The translations under genes were made by a program, and so were the position numbers. DNA of 64,000 nucleotides from positions 1,488,001 through 1,552,000 of the forward strand of contig NZ_CANDOB010000001.1 in the NCBI RefSeq assembly GCF_947387515.1. Reading direction: 5' to 3'. The stretch comes from Alkalihalobacillus sp. CinArs1. Lineage in GTDB: Bacteria > Bacillota > Bacilli > Bacillales > Guptibacillaceae. Below, piece after piece: positions 1-10,723 of this stretch; the stretch's first letter is position 1; every line of letters begins with the position of its first letter. The notes beneath the pieces are model-generated. The model was given only the letters and a program-made list of their open reading frames with translations. It ran no database searches and was not told the origin of the DNA.

Positions 1-40
1 TCGAGAGCTCCAATATATCCGTTTCTAAACGCTCACTTCC

Positions 41-168
41 GCTTTTCTTGGGCTAGCTGCAGCGTCCAGACCCTCGTGGCGCTTCACCTTTTCAATTGAA
101 CACACAAATCGTGTTCCCTTGAAAAGCTTCCACCGCCTTCGGGTCTAAGCGGACGCTTCCGCTTTTCT
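41..168. repeat. Structured intergenic repeat, copy 1
   Basis: The element starts and ends with the word gcttttct. It can fold: AGACCC (68-73) pairs with GGGTCT (141-146), GTGG (76-79) with CCAC (130-133), CTTTTCAA (88-95) with TTGAAAAG (119-126), and GAACAC (98-103) with GTGTTC (111-116). Bases 22-40 look like the tail of a further copy. It lies just beyond the tdk terminator. Related copies are at about 1403-1510, 1531-1658 and 17793-17922. Confidence 0.8.
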
Positions 169-181
169 AACTTCTAACTAA

Positions 182-205
182 AAAAACCCGGTTCCCCGGG
201 TTTTT
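182..205 (-). terminator. Rho-independent terminator of tdk
   Basis: Perfect 10-bp stem (AAAAACCCGG with CCGGGTTTTT, loop of four) followed on the minus strand by a T run, 8 bases past the tdk stop. Confidence 0.85.
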
Positions 206-212
206 CTTCTAA

Positions 213-830
213 CTATCTTGTAACTTCTTCTTGTTGTAAATCTCTAGCCGTTGGTTTGCCTGGAACCTTGTGGCAGTGGCGGCACCGTGGCTCATATGAC
301 TCTGAAGCTCCAACTAGAATGATCGGGTCGTCGTAGTGAGCTGGCTTGCCGTCGATCAGGCGCTGTGTTCTGCTTGCTGGTGAGCCGCAGACTACACAAA
401 TGGCTTGAAGCTTTGTAACGGACTCAGCTACTGTGAGAAGCTCTGGAACCTGTCCAAATGCTTTACCACGGAAATCCTGGTCAAGACCTGCCACGATGAC
501 GCGCACGCCTTCGTCAGCAAGCTGCTGGGCAACTTCCACAATTCCATCATCAAAAAATTGCACTTCATCGATTGCGACCATATCTGTATCTTCAGCCACA
601 CGATCAAGTATCGCTGTTGAGTCGTTTACCGGCACAGCAATAACCGATGTGCCATTATGAGACACAACGGACTCTTCACTATATCTGTTATCAACTTTTG
701 GTTTGAAGACCTGAACTTTCTGTTTCGCATAAGTTGCTCTTCTTACACGGCGGATCAATTCTTCTGATTTTCCAGAAAACATGCTACCGCAAATGACCTC
801 AATCCAGCCGTTGTGTTTCATGACATGCAT
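213..830 (-). CDS. tdk: Thymidine kinase
   Basis: Salvage enzyme that phosphorylates thymidine to dTMP with ATP in the cytosol. The 205-residue protein has the P-loop GSMFSGKS at residues 15-22, the DEVQFF motif at 88-93 with the expected catalytic Glu89, and four zinc-binding cysteines (145, 148, 183, 186), as in the type II thymidine kinase family. An AAAGGAG site lies about 10 bases before the first ATG; in-frame ATGs at codon 4 are an alternative start. It lies downstream of rpmE, the same order as in Bacillus subtilis, but has a terminator between it and rpmE, so it probably has its own promoter in 841-920. Confidence 0.95.
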   Translation of the reverse strand: MHVMKHNGWIEVICGSMFSGKSEELIRRVRRATYAKQKVQVFKPKVDNRYSEESVVSHNGTSVIAVPVNDSTAILDRVAEDTDMVAIDEVQFFDDGIVEVAQQLADEGVRVIVAGLDQDFRGKAFGQVPELLTVAESVTKLQAICVVCGSPASRTQRLIDGKPAHYDDPIILVGASESYEPRCRHCHKVPGKPTARDLQQEEVTR

Positions 831-925
831 GCAACCGCTTCTCCTTTCTCCCTATCCCGAAAAGACATCGTCTAATCTATATATTCCCCTTTTAAAGGTT
901 TAAAACTCCTTGAAGTGTTAAAAAA

Positions 926-950
926 ACAGGCAAGAAGGATACTTGCCTGT
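926..950 (-). terminator. Terminator of rpmE
   Basis: ACAGGCAAG pairs with CTTGCCTGT (9 bp, loop of seven) and is followed on the minus strand by seven T. It lies directly after the rpmE stop codon. Confidence 0.85.
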
Positions 951-958
951 TCTTATCA

Positions 959-1165
959 TTAACCGTTAAGGTTGTATTTTTTTCTAAACTTATCTACACG
1001 TCCACCAGCGTCAGCAAACTTCTGACGTCCTGTGTAATACGGGTGACACTCTGAGCAAACCTCAACGTTGACCCCGTCTTGTTTTGTAGATCCTGTTTCG
1101 AATTCGTTACCGCAAGCACACTTAACCATTACTTTCTCATAACCTGGGTGAATTGCTTGTTTCAT
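959..1165 (-). CDS. rpmE: 50S ribosomal protein L31, zinc type
   Basis: Large-subunit ribosomal protein. The 68-residue product carries the CxC and CxxC cysteine pairs (KCACGN and CSECHP) of the zinc-binding L31 form, which in B. subtilis serves as a zinc store and is swapped for the zinc-free paralogue under zinc limitation. The start is set at the second in-frame ATG: the AAGGAG site abuts the first ATG (1174) and is 9 bases from this one, and the protein then begins MKQAIHPGY like its relatives. Confidence 0.95.
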   Translation of the reverse strand: MKQAIHPGYEKVMVKCACGNEFETGSTKQDGVNVEVCSECHPYYTGRQKFADAGGRVDKFRKKYNLNG

Positions 1166-1285
1166 GAATTTCATCTCCTTCCGCCCTGATTCCTTAGGAA
1201 ACAGAGTTATCTAAAACCGACAAACGAAGCTGACGGTTTTCTGCACATACAGAAGTATTATAGCAGGGAGCATACCACAATGCAA
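1166..1285 (-). promoter_or_regulatory. rpmE promoter and leader
   Basis: The minus strand has TTGCAT (1280-1285), a 17-bp spacer and TATAAT (1257-1262) preceded by TGC, a strong sigma-A promoter with extended -10. The roughly 85-base leader can form a hairpin with arms AAAACCG and CGGTTTT (within 1213-1240). Firmicute rpmE leaders are known to carry an autoregulatory L31-binding structure; that this leader is one is inference from position and hairpin only. Confidence 0.6.
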
Positions 1286-1402
1286 TCGATCATAAGAAAG
1301 CCATTTTCAGTTGTCTTTCCGCTGGGGATCTAGCTAAACAGGCTATACCCTCGTGTTTCGTGTTCCTTCGAAAAGCTTCCACCGCTTGTCGAAGTCCAGC
1401 TA

Positions 1403-1510
1403 CACAAGCCAAATCCTTCGGCCGTTTCACCCCCTCGGGCGAGACAAAAAACGTCTCATCCTCGCGGGCTCCAACGACCTACGGATTTAAACGGGCTCGT
1501 TTCGCTTTTC
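1403..1510. repeat. Structured intergenic repeat, divergent copy
   Basis: Same layout as the other copies but with different arms: outer AAATCC (1411-1416) with GGATTT (1483-1488) and inner GAGAC (1441-1445) with GTCTC (1453-1457). It ends in the same word TCGCTTTTC. Bases about 1330-1400 look like a further decayed fragment (they hold gtgttccttcgaaaagcttcc, known from the other copies). Together with the next copy this fills most of the rpmE-rho gap. Confidence 0.6.
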
Positions 1511-1530
1511 AGGTCTTAACGGCCAGCTCC

Positions 1531-1658
1531 GCTTTTCTTGATCCAGCTGCGCTTGCCAGACCCTCGTGGCGCTTCACCTTTTCGATTGAACACACAAATC
1601 GTGTTCCTTCGAAAAGCTTCCACCGCCTTCGGGTCTTAACGGCCAGCTCCGCTTTTCT
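1531..1658. repeat. Structured intergenic repeat, copy overlapping rho 3' end
   Basis: Arms: AGACCC (1558-1563) with GGGTCT (1631-1636), GTGG (1566-1569) with CCAC (1620-1623), CTTTTCGA (1578-1585) with TCGAAAAG (1609-1616), GAACAC (1588-1593) with GTGTTC (1601-1606). A 26-base direct repeat (ggtcttaacggccagctccg and following bases) at 1512-1538 and 1632-1658 flanks it, so this is a tandem copy joined to the one before. The last codons and stop of rho lie in it. Confidence 0.8.
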
Positions 1659-2901
1659 CTTTCTCAAACAAGTTGAACATTTCTTCGTTTGTCTTTGTTT
1701 TTCTTAGACGTTTCAGGAAGTTATCGACAAATTCAAACGAGTCGTCCATGCTCTTTCTGATCGTCCAGAGCATTTCAAGCTGTTCTTTTGGAAGAAGAAG
1801 TTCTTCTTTTCTTGTTCCGGATCTGCGAATATCGATTGCCGGGAACATGCGGCGCTCAGCCAGTTTGCGATCGAGGTGGAGCTCCATGTTACCTGTTCCT
1901 TTGAACTCTTCATAGATGACGTCATCCATACGAGAGCCTGTATCCACAAGTGCAGTTGCAAGGATCGTTAAGCTTCCGCCTTCTTCGATGTTACGGGCAG
2001 CACCAAAGAATCGTTTTGGTCTATGGAATGCTGCTGGATCGATACCACCAGAAAGTGTTCTTCCACTTGGTGGAATCACAAGATTATAAGCACGAGCAAG
2101 ACGTGTAATACTATCGAGAAGGATGACAACGTCTTTTTTATGTTCAACAAGACGCATCGCACGTTCAAGGACGAGCTCGGCTACTTTAATATGGTTATCT
2201 GGCGTCTCATCGAACGTCGAGTGAACAACGTCTCCATCTACGGAACGTTCGATGTCCGTTACTTCCTCAGGTCGTTCGTCGATCAGAAGAACGATGAGCT
2301 CCGTGTCAGGGTGGTTCGTTGTAATACTATTTGCGATTTCTTTTAGAAGCATCGTTTTACCAGCCTTAGGAGGTGCAACGATTAAACCACGCTGACCGTA
2401 TCCTACAGGAGCGATCATATCGATGATACGAGTCGAAAGGTTATTGGACTTGTTTTCAAATTCCATGCGCTTCTCAGGGTAGAGAGGCGTTAGAGCCGGA
2501 AAATGAACGCGTTCTTTTGATGAATCTGGGTCATCCCCATTAACTGCTTCTACATGGAGAAGACCATAGTAACGTTCGTTTTCTTTCGGTGGACGCACTT
2601 TACCAGATACGCGATCACCGTTTCGAAGGTCGAATCGACGAATTTGAGATGCAGATATATAAATATCTTCGGCACTCGGTGAATAGTTGATCGGACGTAA
2701 GAAGCCAAATCCTTCAGATGAAATAATCTCAAGAATTCCTTCCATGAAAAGGAGACCAGACTGCTCTGCCTGTGCTTTTAGTATCGCAAATACAAGTTCC
2801 TTTTTGTTCAGCTTACTGTAGTAGGAGACTTTGTATTTCCTAGCCTGCTCATACAGTTCTTTTAAATTCATTTGTTCTAAATCAGATAAATTTACTGCCA
2901 T
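1636..2901 (-). CDS. rho: Transcription termination factor Rho
   Basis: Hexameric RNA helicase that ends transcription of untranslated RNA. The 421-residue protein has the Rho N-terminal helical domain ([12 protein letters not shown]), the cold-shock-like RNA-binding domain (GFGFLRP), and the ATPase core with Walker A PPKAGKT and the Q-loop region [15 protein letters not shown]. The order glpX-rho-rpmE-tdk matches B. subtilis. The final residues (EKSGAGR) are encoded by the edge of an intergenic repeat, so the native C-terminus may have been replaced. The Shine-Dalgarno site before the ATG at 2901 is weak (GTGGTG). Confidence 0.95.
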   Translation of the reverse strand: MAVNLSDLEQMNLKELYEQARKYKVSYYSKLNKKELVFAILKAQAEQSGLLFMEGILEIISSEGFGFLRPINYSPSAEDIYISASQIRRFDLRNGDRVSGKVRPPKENERYYGLLHVEAVNGDDPDSSKERVHFPALTPLYPEKRMEFENKSNNLSTRIIDMIAPVGYGQRGLIVAPPKAGKTMLLKEIANSITTNHPDTELIVLLIDERPEEVTDIERSVDGDVVHSTFDETPDNHIKVAELVLERAMRLVEHKKDVVILLDSITRLARAYNLVIPPSGRTLSGGIDPAAFHRPKRFFGAARNIEEGGSLTILATALVDTGSRMDDVIYEEFKGTGNMELHLDRKLAERRMFPAIDIRRSGTRKEELLLPKEQLEMLWTIRKSMDDSFEFVDNFLKRLRKTKTNEEMFNLFEKEKSGAGR

Positions 2902-3310
2902 GTTGACACCACACTTTTAATTTATAATAATGCTAGTTTTTCCTAGAAAAAAGGATTAAAGGAGAAGAGAGTACTACGGATATGAATAGCTGTTATTGCT
3001 TTCTAACTAAAGTTACGTACGAAAAAAGAAAGAGTTTGTGAGATCCCATGAGAGGCTAGTATTCTTTTCCATGCAGGTATCTCTTATGTGAGAGTAGAGG
3101 AAGTGCACAACGAAGGTATTGCTAAACGATCGTTTCTCTTGTGCTCAATTAAACATAGTTTAAAATTTTATAGGTTAAACCTCATGATAGGGTTAAATCT
3201 TCTTAAAGTACAGCAAAATAATGTAGCACCTTATAGTTTTACCAGATTCTTTAAGAATATTCAACATGAAATGAGCGATGCTGCTATCACAGCACCACTC
3301 TTTCCAAAAA
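2902..3310. other. 409-base gap between glpX and rho
   Basis: No supported gene. It should hold the rho promoter and a long rho leader; B. subtilis rho is known to be autoregulated through its leader. Short inverted repeats are visible (for example ctcttatgtgagag near 3080-3093 and tgctgctatcacagca near 3279-3294), but I see no convincing promoter or terminator. Confidence 0.5.
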
Positions 3311-4279
3311 TTAAGGCTTTATCACTAAGTCGGGTTTCTTTTTCAAGCTATGTTTGCCATCGATGAAGCGAACGGTTCCAGATTTTGCTCGCATAACGAC
3401 AGATTGAGTCGTTCCAGCCGTTCCTTTGAAGCGAACGCCTTTCAATAGCTCACCGTCAGTCACGCCTGTTGCAGCAAAAATGGCGTCTTCTCCTCTAACG
3501 AGGTCTTCCATGCGCAATACGCGAGAAACGTCTACGATTCCCATCTCACGGCAGCGGCGCATCTCTTCTTCGTTCTGTGGAAGCAGTTTACCTTGGATCT
3601 CACCACCGAGACACTTGAGTGCAACTGCAGCTAAGACACCTTCAGGGGCTCCCCCTGAACCAAACAGGATGTCGACTCCAGTATCTTCAAAAGCCGTATT
3701 GATCGCAGCTGCTACATCTCCATCTGTGATGAGCTTGATTCTTGCACCAGCAGAACGTACCTCTTCTATAATCTGTTCGTGACGTTTGCGATCCAATATG
3801 ACCGCCACGCAGTCTTCGATGTCTTTATTTTTTGCTTTTGCTACTGCTTTTAGATTATCTAGAACAGAAGCATTAATATCGACTTTTCCAACAGCTTCTG
3901 GTCCTACCGCAATCTTATCCATGTACATGTCTGGTGCATGAAGTAAGTTTCCATGATCCGCAACAGCAAGGACAGCGAGAGCATTCCATGTACCGGCAGC
4001 TACAATGTTTGTTCCTTCGAGTGGATCGACAGCAACGTCCACACGTGGACCATAACCTGTACCTAGCTTTTCACCGATATAAAGCATCGGTGCTTCGTCC
4101 ATCTCTCCTTCTCCGATCACGACGGTTCCTTTCATCGGAACGGTATCAAACACATCGCGCATAGCAGACGTAGCAGCATCATCTGCCTCTTCTTTTTTCC
4201 CACGACCCATCCAACGAGCAGAAGCAAGTGCGGCAGCTTCTGTTACTCGAACGAGTTCCATCGACAAACTTCTTTCCAT
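3311..4279 (-). CDS. glpX: Class II fructose-1,6-bisphosphatase
   Basis: Gluconeogenic phosphatase converting fructose 1,6-bisphosphate to fructose 6-phosphate. The 322-residue protein has the family's metal and substrate motifs GEGEMDEAP (56-64) and DPLEGT (85-90). GGGGAGGA precedes the ATG. It sits between murA and rho as ywjI (glpX) does in B. subtilis, and with fba and the transaldolase gene nearby it forms a loose sugar-phosphate neighbourhood. Confidence 0.93.
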   Translation of the reverse strand: MERSLSMELVRVTEAAALASARWMGRGKKEEADDAATSAMRDVFDTVPMKGTVVIGEGEMDEAPMLYIGEKLGTGYGPRVDVAVDPLEGTNIVAAGTWNALAVLAVADHGNLLHAPDMYMDKIAVGPEAVGKVDINASVLDNLKAVAKAKNKDIEDCVAVILDRKRHEQIIEEVRSAGARIKLITDGDVAAAINTAFEDTGVDILFGSGGAPEGVLAAVALKCLGGEIQGKLLPQNEEEMRRCREMGIVDVSRVLRMEDLVRGEDAIFAATGVTDGELLKGVRFKGTAGTTQSVVMRAKSGTVRFIDGKHSLKKKPDLVIKP

Positions 4280-4330
4280 TATGCTCTCCTCCCCAAAGTA
4301 CCCAGCAGTAAAACGCTTTCATTTTTATTA

Positions 4331-4366
4331 AAAACAGAAAAGCGGCTCAAACCGCTTCTTCTGTTT
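4331..4366 (-). terminator. Terminator of murA
   Basis: Long stem: AAACAGAA and AAGCGG on one arm pair with CCGCTT and TTCTGTTT on the other, followed on the minus strand by a T-rich tail. It lies between the murA stop and glpX. Confidence 0.85.
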
Positions 4367-4367
4367 C

Positions 4368-5657
4368 TTACGTATTCTCTACTTCTTTTAGCTCTTCTTG
4401 ATCCAACTTCTCACGCCAAACGCGTGCGCCAAGGTCACTGAGCTTCTCCACAAGTCGTTCATAACCACGATCGATGTGTTCAAGCCCAGATACTTCCGTT
4501 ACGCCTTCAGCCATCAATCCAGCTACGACGAGGGCAGCTCCTGCGCGAAGGTCTGATGCACGAACCTTTGCACCTTGAAGTCTCGTTGCTCCGTTGATAA
4601 TGGCAGAACGACCTTCAACTTTAACATTCGCTCCCATTCTACGAAGCTCATCAATGTGCTTAAATCTCGCTCCGTAGATCGTATCGGTTACAACACTACT
4701 ACCCTCTGCGTTTGTGAGGAGTGAGGTGAACGGCTGTTGAAGATCAGTTGGAAAACCAGGATATACAAGCGTTTTGACATCGACGCTCTTCCACCCTTGA
4801 CGTGGTGAACTGATGTACACTTGATCTTCATTCGTTTCGACCGTTACGCCCATTTCACGAAGCTTCGCGATGAGTGACTCTAAGTGTTGCGAGATCACGT
4901 TGTCGATTACGACCTCGTCCCCCATTGCTGCTGCCATGATCATGTAGGTGCCCGCTTCGATACGGTCAGGAATTATAGAATGATAGCAACCGTTAAGTTC
5001 GTCGACTCCATCGATTCGAATAACGTCCGTTCCAGCACCCTTGATCTTTGCACCCATGCTAGAAAGCAATGTGGCAACGTCGATGATCTCGGGTTCTTTT
5101 GCAGCATTTTCAATCACTGTTCGTCCTTTTGCACGAACGGCAGCGAGCATGATATTGATCGTTGCGCCAACGCTAACTACGTCAAGGTAAATACGCGCGC
5201 CTTTCAATTCGTCGGCACGAAGGTAGATCGCACCTTGTTCATTCGTCACCTTCGCACCGAGGGCTTCAAAGCCTTTAATATGCTGATCGATTGGACGTGG
5301 CCCTAGGTTACATCCACCAGGCAGGCCTATTACTGCTTTTTTAAATCGTCCGAGCATCGCACCCATTAAATAATAAGAGGCACGTAGTTTCTTAACCTTT
5401 CCGTTAGGCAACGGCATTGCAATCATTTCTTGAGGGTTTACCGTAAGCGTATTGCCATCCAGCTCAGCTTGTCCCCCAATTTCTTCTAAAAGATCACGTA
5501 GGATTCCAACGTCTGATATGTTAGGCAGGTGGTCGATCGTGACAGTGGATTCGGCTAATATAGCCGCCGGGATGAGTGCTACCGCACTATTCTTGGCCCC
5601 GCTCACCTGAACGGTTCCACTTAAGCGATGGCCTCCGGCGATCATCAACTTTTCCAT
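4368..5657 (-). CDS. murA: UDP-N-acetylglucosamine 1-carboxyvinyltransferase
   Basis: First committed step of peptidoglycan precursor synthesis: enolpyruvyl transfer from phosphoenolpyruvate to UDP-GlcNAc. The 429-residue protein has the substrate-binding SGAKNS (Lys22, Asn23), the catalytic and fosfomycin-reactive cysteine (Cys116 in [11 protein letters not shown]) and the RPIDQH motif. Length and neighbourhood match the second B. subtilis paralogue, MurAB (MurZ). The open frame extends 22 codons further upstream, but AAGGGAGA precedes this ATG at the right distance and the protein then starts like its relatives. Confidence 0.94.
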   Translation of the reverse strand: MEKLMIAGGHRLSGTVQVSGAKNSAVALIPAAILAESTVTIDHLPNISDVGILRDLLEEIGGQAELDGNTLTVNPQEMIAMPLPNGKVKKLRASYYLMGAMLGRFKKAVIGLPGGCNLGPRPIDQHIKGFEALGAKVTNEQGAIYLRADELKGARIYLDVVSVGATINIMLAAVRAKGRTVIENAAKEPEIIDVATLLSSMGAKIKGAGTDVIRIDGVDELNGCYHSIIPDRIEAGTYMIMAAAMGDEVVIDNVISQHLESLIAKLREMGVTVETNEDQVYISSPRQGWKSVDVKTLVYPGFPTDLQQPFTSLLTNAEGSSVVTDTIYGARFKHIDELRRMGANVKVEGRSAIINGATRLQGAKVRASDLRAGAALVVAGLMAEGVTEVSGLEHIDRGYERLVEKLSDLGARVWREKLDQEELKEVENT

Positions 5658-5771
5658 AATGGTCTCCCTTCTTCGTCCGCATCTTATTCCTGGCAATGGA
5701 TTTGTCGAAATGTGAAACTCCATAAGAATAGTATGGGCAAAAACAGGAAGTTCATGCCAATTCCATCTCGA

Positions 5772-6425
5772 TTAATCCAAGTCTTTTTGTACTTCGTTCC
5801 AATCAGAAAGAAACTTATCGATACCTTTGTCTGTAAGAGGGTGCTCTAGCATTTGTAGAACAACTTTCAGTGGCATCGTACCAATGTCTGCTCCTCTTAA
5901 TGCTGCTTCAGATACGTGAAGCGGGTGGCGAATCGATGCGGCAATAATTTCAGTCTCAATTCCATGTACAGCAAATAGATCAGAAATCTCAGAGATTAAA
6001 TCTAACCCGTTGTGTCCGATGTCGTCTAGTCTTCCAAGAAACGGTGATACATAAGAAGCACCGGCACGAGCTGCAAGTAGCGCTTGATTTGAAGAAAAGA
6101 CTAGCGTTACGTTTGTTTTTATTCCTAACTCAGAAAATGCCTTAACTGCTTTAAGACCTTCCTGGTTCATCGGTACTTTTACAGTGATGTTCGGAGCGAT
6201 GTTTGCAAGCTGTTTGCCTTCTTCGATCATATCCTCAGCTTTCATGGATACGACTTCAGCGCTGACTGAGCCTTTCACCAAGTCTGTTATTTCTCTCAAA
6301 CGATCATGAAAGTCTACGTTTTCCTTAACAACAAGTGATGGATTAGTCGTTACTCCAGCTACAACTCCCATATCATAAGCTTGTTTGATATCATCTAAAT
6401 TAGCAGAATCTATAAAAATTTTCAT
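5772..6425 (-). CDS. tal: Transaldolase / fructose-6-phosphate aldolase family protein
   Basis: Small class I aldolase of the non-oxidative pentose phosphate pathway or a fructose-6-phosphate aldolase. The 217-residue protein has the TTNPS motif (26-30) and the Schiff-base lysine in KVPM (Lys83). It resembles B. subtilis YwjH (TalA), which has the same neighbours, murA and fba. Transaldolase and aldolase activities cannot be told apart by eye. A possible CcpA site lies 25 bases upstream of the start. Confidence 0.88.
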   Translation of the reverse strand: MKIFIDSANLDDIKQAYDMGVVAGVTTNPSLVVKENVDFHDRLREITDLVKGSVSAEVVSMKAEDMIEEGKQLANIAPNITVKVPMNQEGLKAVKAFSELGIKTNVTLVFSSNQALLAARAGASYVSPFLGRLDDIGHNGLDLISEISDLFAVHGIETEIIAASIRHPLHVSEAALRGADIGTMPLKVVLQMLEHPLTDKGIDKFLSDWNEVQKDLD

Positions 6426-6449
6426 TGTGTACGTCCTCCTCTGTTGTTT

Positions 6450-6463
6450 AGAAAGCGTTTACT
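6450..6463. promoter_or_regulatory. Possible CcpA (cre) site upstream of tal
   Basis: AGAAAGCGTTTACT matches the cre consensus TGWAANCGNTNWCA at all but the two end positions. It lies just downstream of the presumed tal promoter. Confidence 0.35.
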
Positions 6464-6561
6464 AAAAAATTTTAACATAAATTTCTATCTGATTTACGGG
6501 TTTGCCTAAAATTAGTTGAAAAATAGTCGTCAAGTAGGTGGAAGGGGAAGTTTATGGAAAT

Positions 6562-6591
6562 TATAAACCGCCCGGATTCGAGCGGTTTATA
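6562..6591 (-). terminator. Hairpin after fba
   Basis: TATAAACCGC pairs with GCGGTTTATA (10 bp). It lies 24 bases past the fba stop. The T run is poor, so termination may be inefficient. Confidence 0.55.
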
Positions 6592-6614
6592 CTATCTCCA
6601 TCTTTTATGAAGAT

Positions 6615-7478
6615 TTATGCTTTTTGAGAAGAACCGAATTCACGCATTTTACCGATTACTGTTTCTTTAATCGCATCACGTGCAGGTCCCATGTATTTAC
6701 GTGGATCGTATAGTTCTGGCTTTTCTTCTAGTACAGAGCGAACTGCTTTTGCAGAAGAAAGCTGACTTTCAGTGTTAACGTTAATTTTCGCATGTCCAAA
6801 TTTGATCGCTTTTTTCACGTCAGCAGTTGGAATACCAGTACCACCGTGAAGAACTAGAGGAACACCAGTCATCTTGCTGATTGTTTCCATGCGGTCAAAT
6901 CCAAGGTTTGGTTCACCTTTGTATGGACCGTGTACAGAACCAAGTGCTGGAGCGAAGCAATCCACACCAGTTTCGTTGATTAGACGCTCACACTCTTCAG
7001 GGATCGCGTATGCAGCTTCTGCATCACTAACGATAACGTCGTCTTCTTGTCCGCCGATACGGCCAAGCTCTGCTTCAACTGAAACGCCTACTGCGTGTGC
7101 AGCTTCAACAACTTTTGAAGTTAGAGCGATGTTCTCATCTAGCGGGTAGTGAGAGCCGTCGATCATAACAGAAGTGAAGCCAGCGTTGATCGCTTGCATA
7201 CACTTAGCGAAGCTTGATCCATGGTCAAGGTGAATCGCAACAGGAACTGTTACGTTGTATTCTTCCATCAATGCGTTCACTAGAGTCGTAACGGTTTTGA
7301 AACCACCCATGTAACGTGCAGCACCTTCGGATACTCCAAGGATTACTGGAGATTTTTCTTCCTCAGCAGCCTGAAGGATCGCTTGAGTGAACTCAAGGTT
7401 GTTCAGGTTAAATTGGCCAACAGCGTAGCCTTCTGCTTTAGCTTTTTCTAGCATTTCTTTCATAGAAACTAAAGGCAT
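6615..7478 (-). CDS. fba: Class II fructose-bisphosphate aldolase
   Basis: Zinc-dependent aldolase of glycolysis and gluconeogenesis that cleaves fructose 1,6-bisphosphate to two triose phosphates. The 287-residue protein has HLDHG (83-87) with the catalytic aspartate and a zinc histidine, and later the GSVHGPYKG and LHGGTG motifs of the phosphate- and metal-binding loops. AAGGAGGA precedes the ATG. It lies between spo0F and the transaldolase gene, as fbaA does in B. subtilis. Confidence 0.95.
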   Translation of the reverse strand: MPLVSMKEMLEKAKAEGYAVGQFNLNNLEFTQAILQAAEEEKSPVILGVSEGAARYMGGFKTVTTLVNALMEEYNVTVPVAIHLDHGSSFAKCMQAINAGFTSVMIDGSHYPLDENIALTSKVVEAAHAVGVSVEAELGRIGGQEDDVIVSDAEAAYAIPEECERLINETGVDCFAPALGSVHGPYKGEPNLGFDRMETISKMTGVPLVLHGGTGIPTADVKKAIKFGHAKINVNTESQLSSAKAVRSVLEEKPELYDPRKYMGPARDAIKETVIGKMREFGSSQKA

Positions 7479-7686
7479 GGTACTTCCTCCTTGATATTAA
7501 ATAAGATTGCTCGGTCGGAACCTAAAGCATCGTTGTTAAAGAGATACTTGTTGTTAGAGCTCACAAAATGCCTTCTCGAAATAATCGGTCTTATTCAAGA
7601 TGGCACAAACACATAAATTTTATGTATGTACCGTGAAATTTCAATCGTCACTTGTGCAAACACTCCAAAAACACGGTTCTATTATA
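7479..7686 (-). promoter_or_regulatory. fba promoter and long leader
   Basis: The minus strand has TGC directly before TATAAT (7681-7686), an extended -10 element; the -35 is weak. That leaves a leader of about 190 bases before fba, with a near-palindrome acataaattttatgt around 7612-7626. No riboswitch class was recognised. Confidence 0.45.
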
Positions 7687-7761
7687 GCATATCAAATCTA
7701 CAAAAGAAGGGGAAAAAGCTTGATTTAATAGGATTTGTTTATGTAAGCGCTACCTCTTCTA

Positions 7762-8130
7762 CTAAGAGATCGCAGACAATTCTTTTTTTACAGCTTCTGT
7801 AATTTCATCGATATCAAAAGGTTTCGGGAAGTGCGTGATCGCTCCGAGATCCATCGCCTCATGAATCATGTCGAGCTCACCGTAAGCAGTCATGATGATG
7901 ACGAGTGCTCTTGCTTCCATCTTCTTAATCCGTTTTAAAATTTCCAATCCGTCCATGCCTGGAATTTTCATATCCAGAATCACAAGATCAGGATCTTCAT
8001 TCTTCACGATATCCAATGCTTGAACTCCATTGGCAGCTTGATAAGTTTGGTAGCCTTCTTTTTGAAAAATTTCATTAAGGAGGATCCGTATTCCGTATTG
8101 GTCATCAACTATTAAGATTTTCTTTTTCAT
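7762..8130 (-). CDS. spo0F: Sporulation phosphorelay response regulator Spo0F
   Basis: Single-domain receiver that takes phosphate from sporulation kinases and passes it to Spo0B, then Spo0A. The 122-residue protein has the acidic pair Asp9-Asp10, the phosphorylated Asp53 (ILDMKIPG), Thr81 and Lys103 (FPKP), with no output domain. A sigma-H type promoter lies upstream. The gene is flanked by fba and the DUF2529 gene as in B. subtilis. Confidence 0.95.
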   Translation of the reverse strand: MKKKILIVDDQYGIRILLNEIFQKEGYQTYQAANGVQALDIVKNEDPDLVILDMKIPGMDGLEILKRIKKMEARALVIIMTAYGELDMIHEAMDLGAITHFPKPFDIDEITEAVKKELSAIS

Positions 8131-8167
8131 ATCATTGCCTCCCGATTACAGATTCTATTTAGTATGA

Positions 8168-8192
8168 ATTCGCTATTTACAAGCATTATCCT
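8168..8192 (-). promoter_or_regulatory. Sigma-H type promoter of spo0F
   Basis: The minus strand reads AGGATAAT (8185-8192), a gap of 13 bases, then GAAT (8168-8171). This is the spacing of known sigma-H promoters such as spoVG (AGGATTT, 14 bases, GAAT). spo0F is a known sigma-H target in B. subtilis. Confidence 0.6.
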
Positions 8193-8270
8193 TCTTAGCA
8201 CGGCTCGCTTCCATCTTGCTATCACGTTATAATATGTATCGAACCATTTCTAAAGAAAGGCAGTGACCTT

Positions 8271-8801
8271 ATGCTAAAGATATTTACAACGCAATTGATG
8301 GGTAAGTTCAAACATATACAAGATAACCACGAGATGGTAATTGAAGATATATCACGCCTGTTAGCTCAAACGATTACCGGTGGCGGTAAGGTTTATTTTA
8401 AAGGGCAAAACGAACTTCAGGGCGTTGCTCTCGAAGCGATCGATGGAGCGGACGCTCTCCCATCATGCGCTATTCTTGAACCGAACACAGAGCTGACTGA
8501 TCGCGATACCGTCTTGATGTTTGGCAAGTTTAATGACGACTCATCATTTGCACAGCTCGCTACAGAGTATAAAGAAAGTGGAGCATCCGTCATAGGTGTT
8601 GCCGCAAGTCGTAAAAATGAAGCTCAAGCTCTCGAAGACACGGTTCACTTTTATATTAACACAGGGCTTACAACAGGACTCGTTCCGGACGAAGACGGTG
8701 AACGGATCGGTCACCCTTCCCTTCTTGTCGCGCTGTTTGTATACCATGCGATTTATTTAACAACAAAGGAAATTCTTGATGAGCACGGAATCGAGATATA
8801 G
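8271..8801 (+). CDS. DUF2529 family protein (YwjG-like)
   Basis: Conserved Bacillus protein of unknown function. The 176-residue product looks like a single alpha/beta domain, with a glycine-rich loop (TITGGGKVYFKG, about 36-47) and alternating strands and helices like SIS-type sugar-phosphate domains; that resemblance is my inference. It is divergent from spo0F and convergent with pyrG, exactly the place of ywjG in B. subtilis. AAAGGCAG precedes the ATG. Confidence 0.85.
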   Translation: MLKIFTTQLMGKFKHIQDNHEMVIEDISRLLAQTITGGGKVYFKGQNELQGVALEAIDGADALPSCAILEPNTELTDRDTVLMFGKFNDDSSFAQLATEYKESGASVIGVAASRKNEAQALEDTVHFYINTGLTTGLVPDEDGERIGHPSLLVALFVYHAIYLTTKEILDEHGIEI

Positions 8802-8802
8802 A

Positions 8803-8832
8803 GAAAACAGGGTGTCAGCTGACACCCTGTTT
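8803..8832. terminator. Bidirectional terminator, DUF2529 gene / pyrG
   Basis: A perfect 30-base palindrome (15-base arms starting AAAACAGGGTGTCAG) with A and T tails on the two sides. It can serve both convergent genes. Confidence 0.9.
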
Positions 8833-8836
8833 TTTA

Positions 8837-10468
<1,632 letters not shown>

Positions 10469-10589
10469 TTAGTATTCTACCCTTATAAAAAGGGAAAGGA
10501 TTCATTCGATTGCCATTGTTTCTTAAAAGACGATTGACCGACGTGTTCCTATTCGAATGTATTGTCAGGTGCTTTTTAATAAAATAAAA

Positions 10590-10636
10590 AAAACAAAAGT
10601 GACACCTGTCCCATAGATGGGGGGCACTTTTGTTTT
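10590..10636 (-). terminator. Terminator of rpoE
   Basis: A 12-bp outer stem (AAAACAAAAGTG with CACTTTTGTTTT) encloses a smaller CCCATAGATGGG hairpin, with T and A tails. It lies about 90 bases past the rpoE stop. Confidence 0.8.
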
Positions 10637-10723
10637 ATATTAATCATTATATTATTCGTTTATTGGTGAAGCCCAAAAATGATTCTACCGACTTCGAGCC
10701 TGAAAGTCAAGAACTGACACAAA

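Noticed and set aside
1360-1707. 115-codon open frame over the rpmE-rho gap
   Set aside because: It is made of the intergenic repeats and the antisense of rho; the repeated peptide pieces follow from repeated DNA.
3088-3366. 92-codon plus-strand open frame between rho and glpX
   Set aside because: It lacks a good ribosome binding site, runs into the end of glpX on the other strand, and its product has no recognisable features.
4305-4318. cre-like sequence upstream of glpX
   Set aside because: GTAAAACGCTTTCA misses both leading consensus bases and glpX is not a known CcpA target, so support is too thin.
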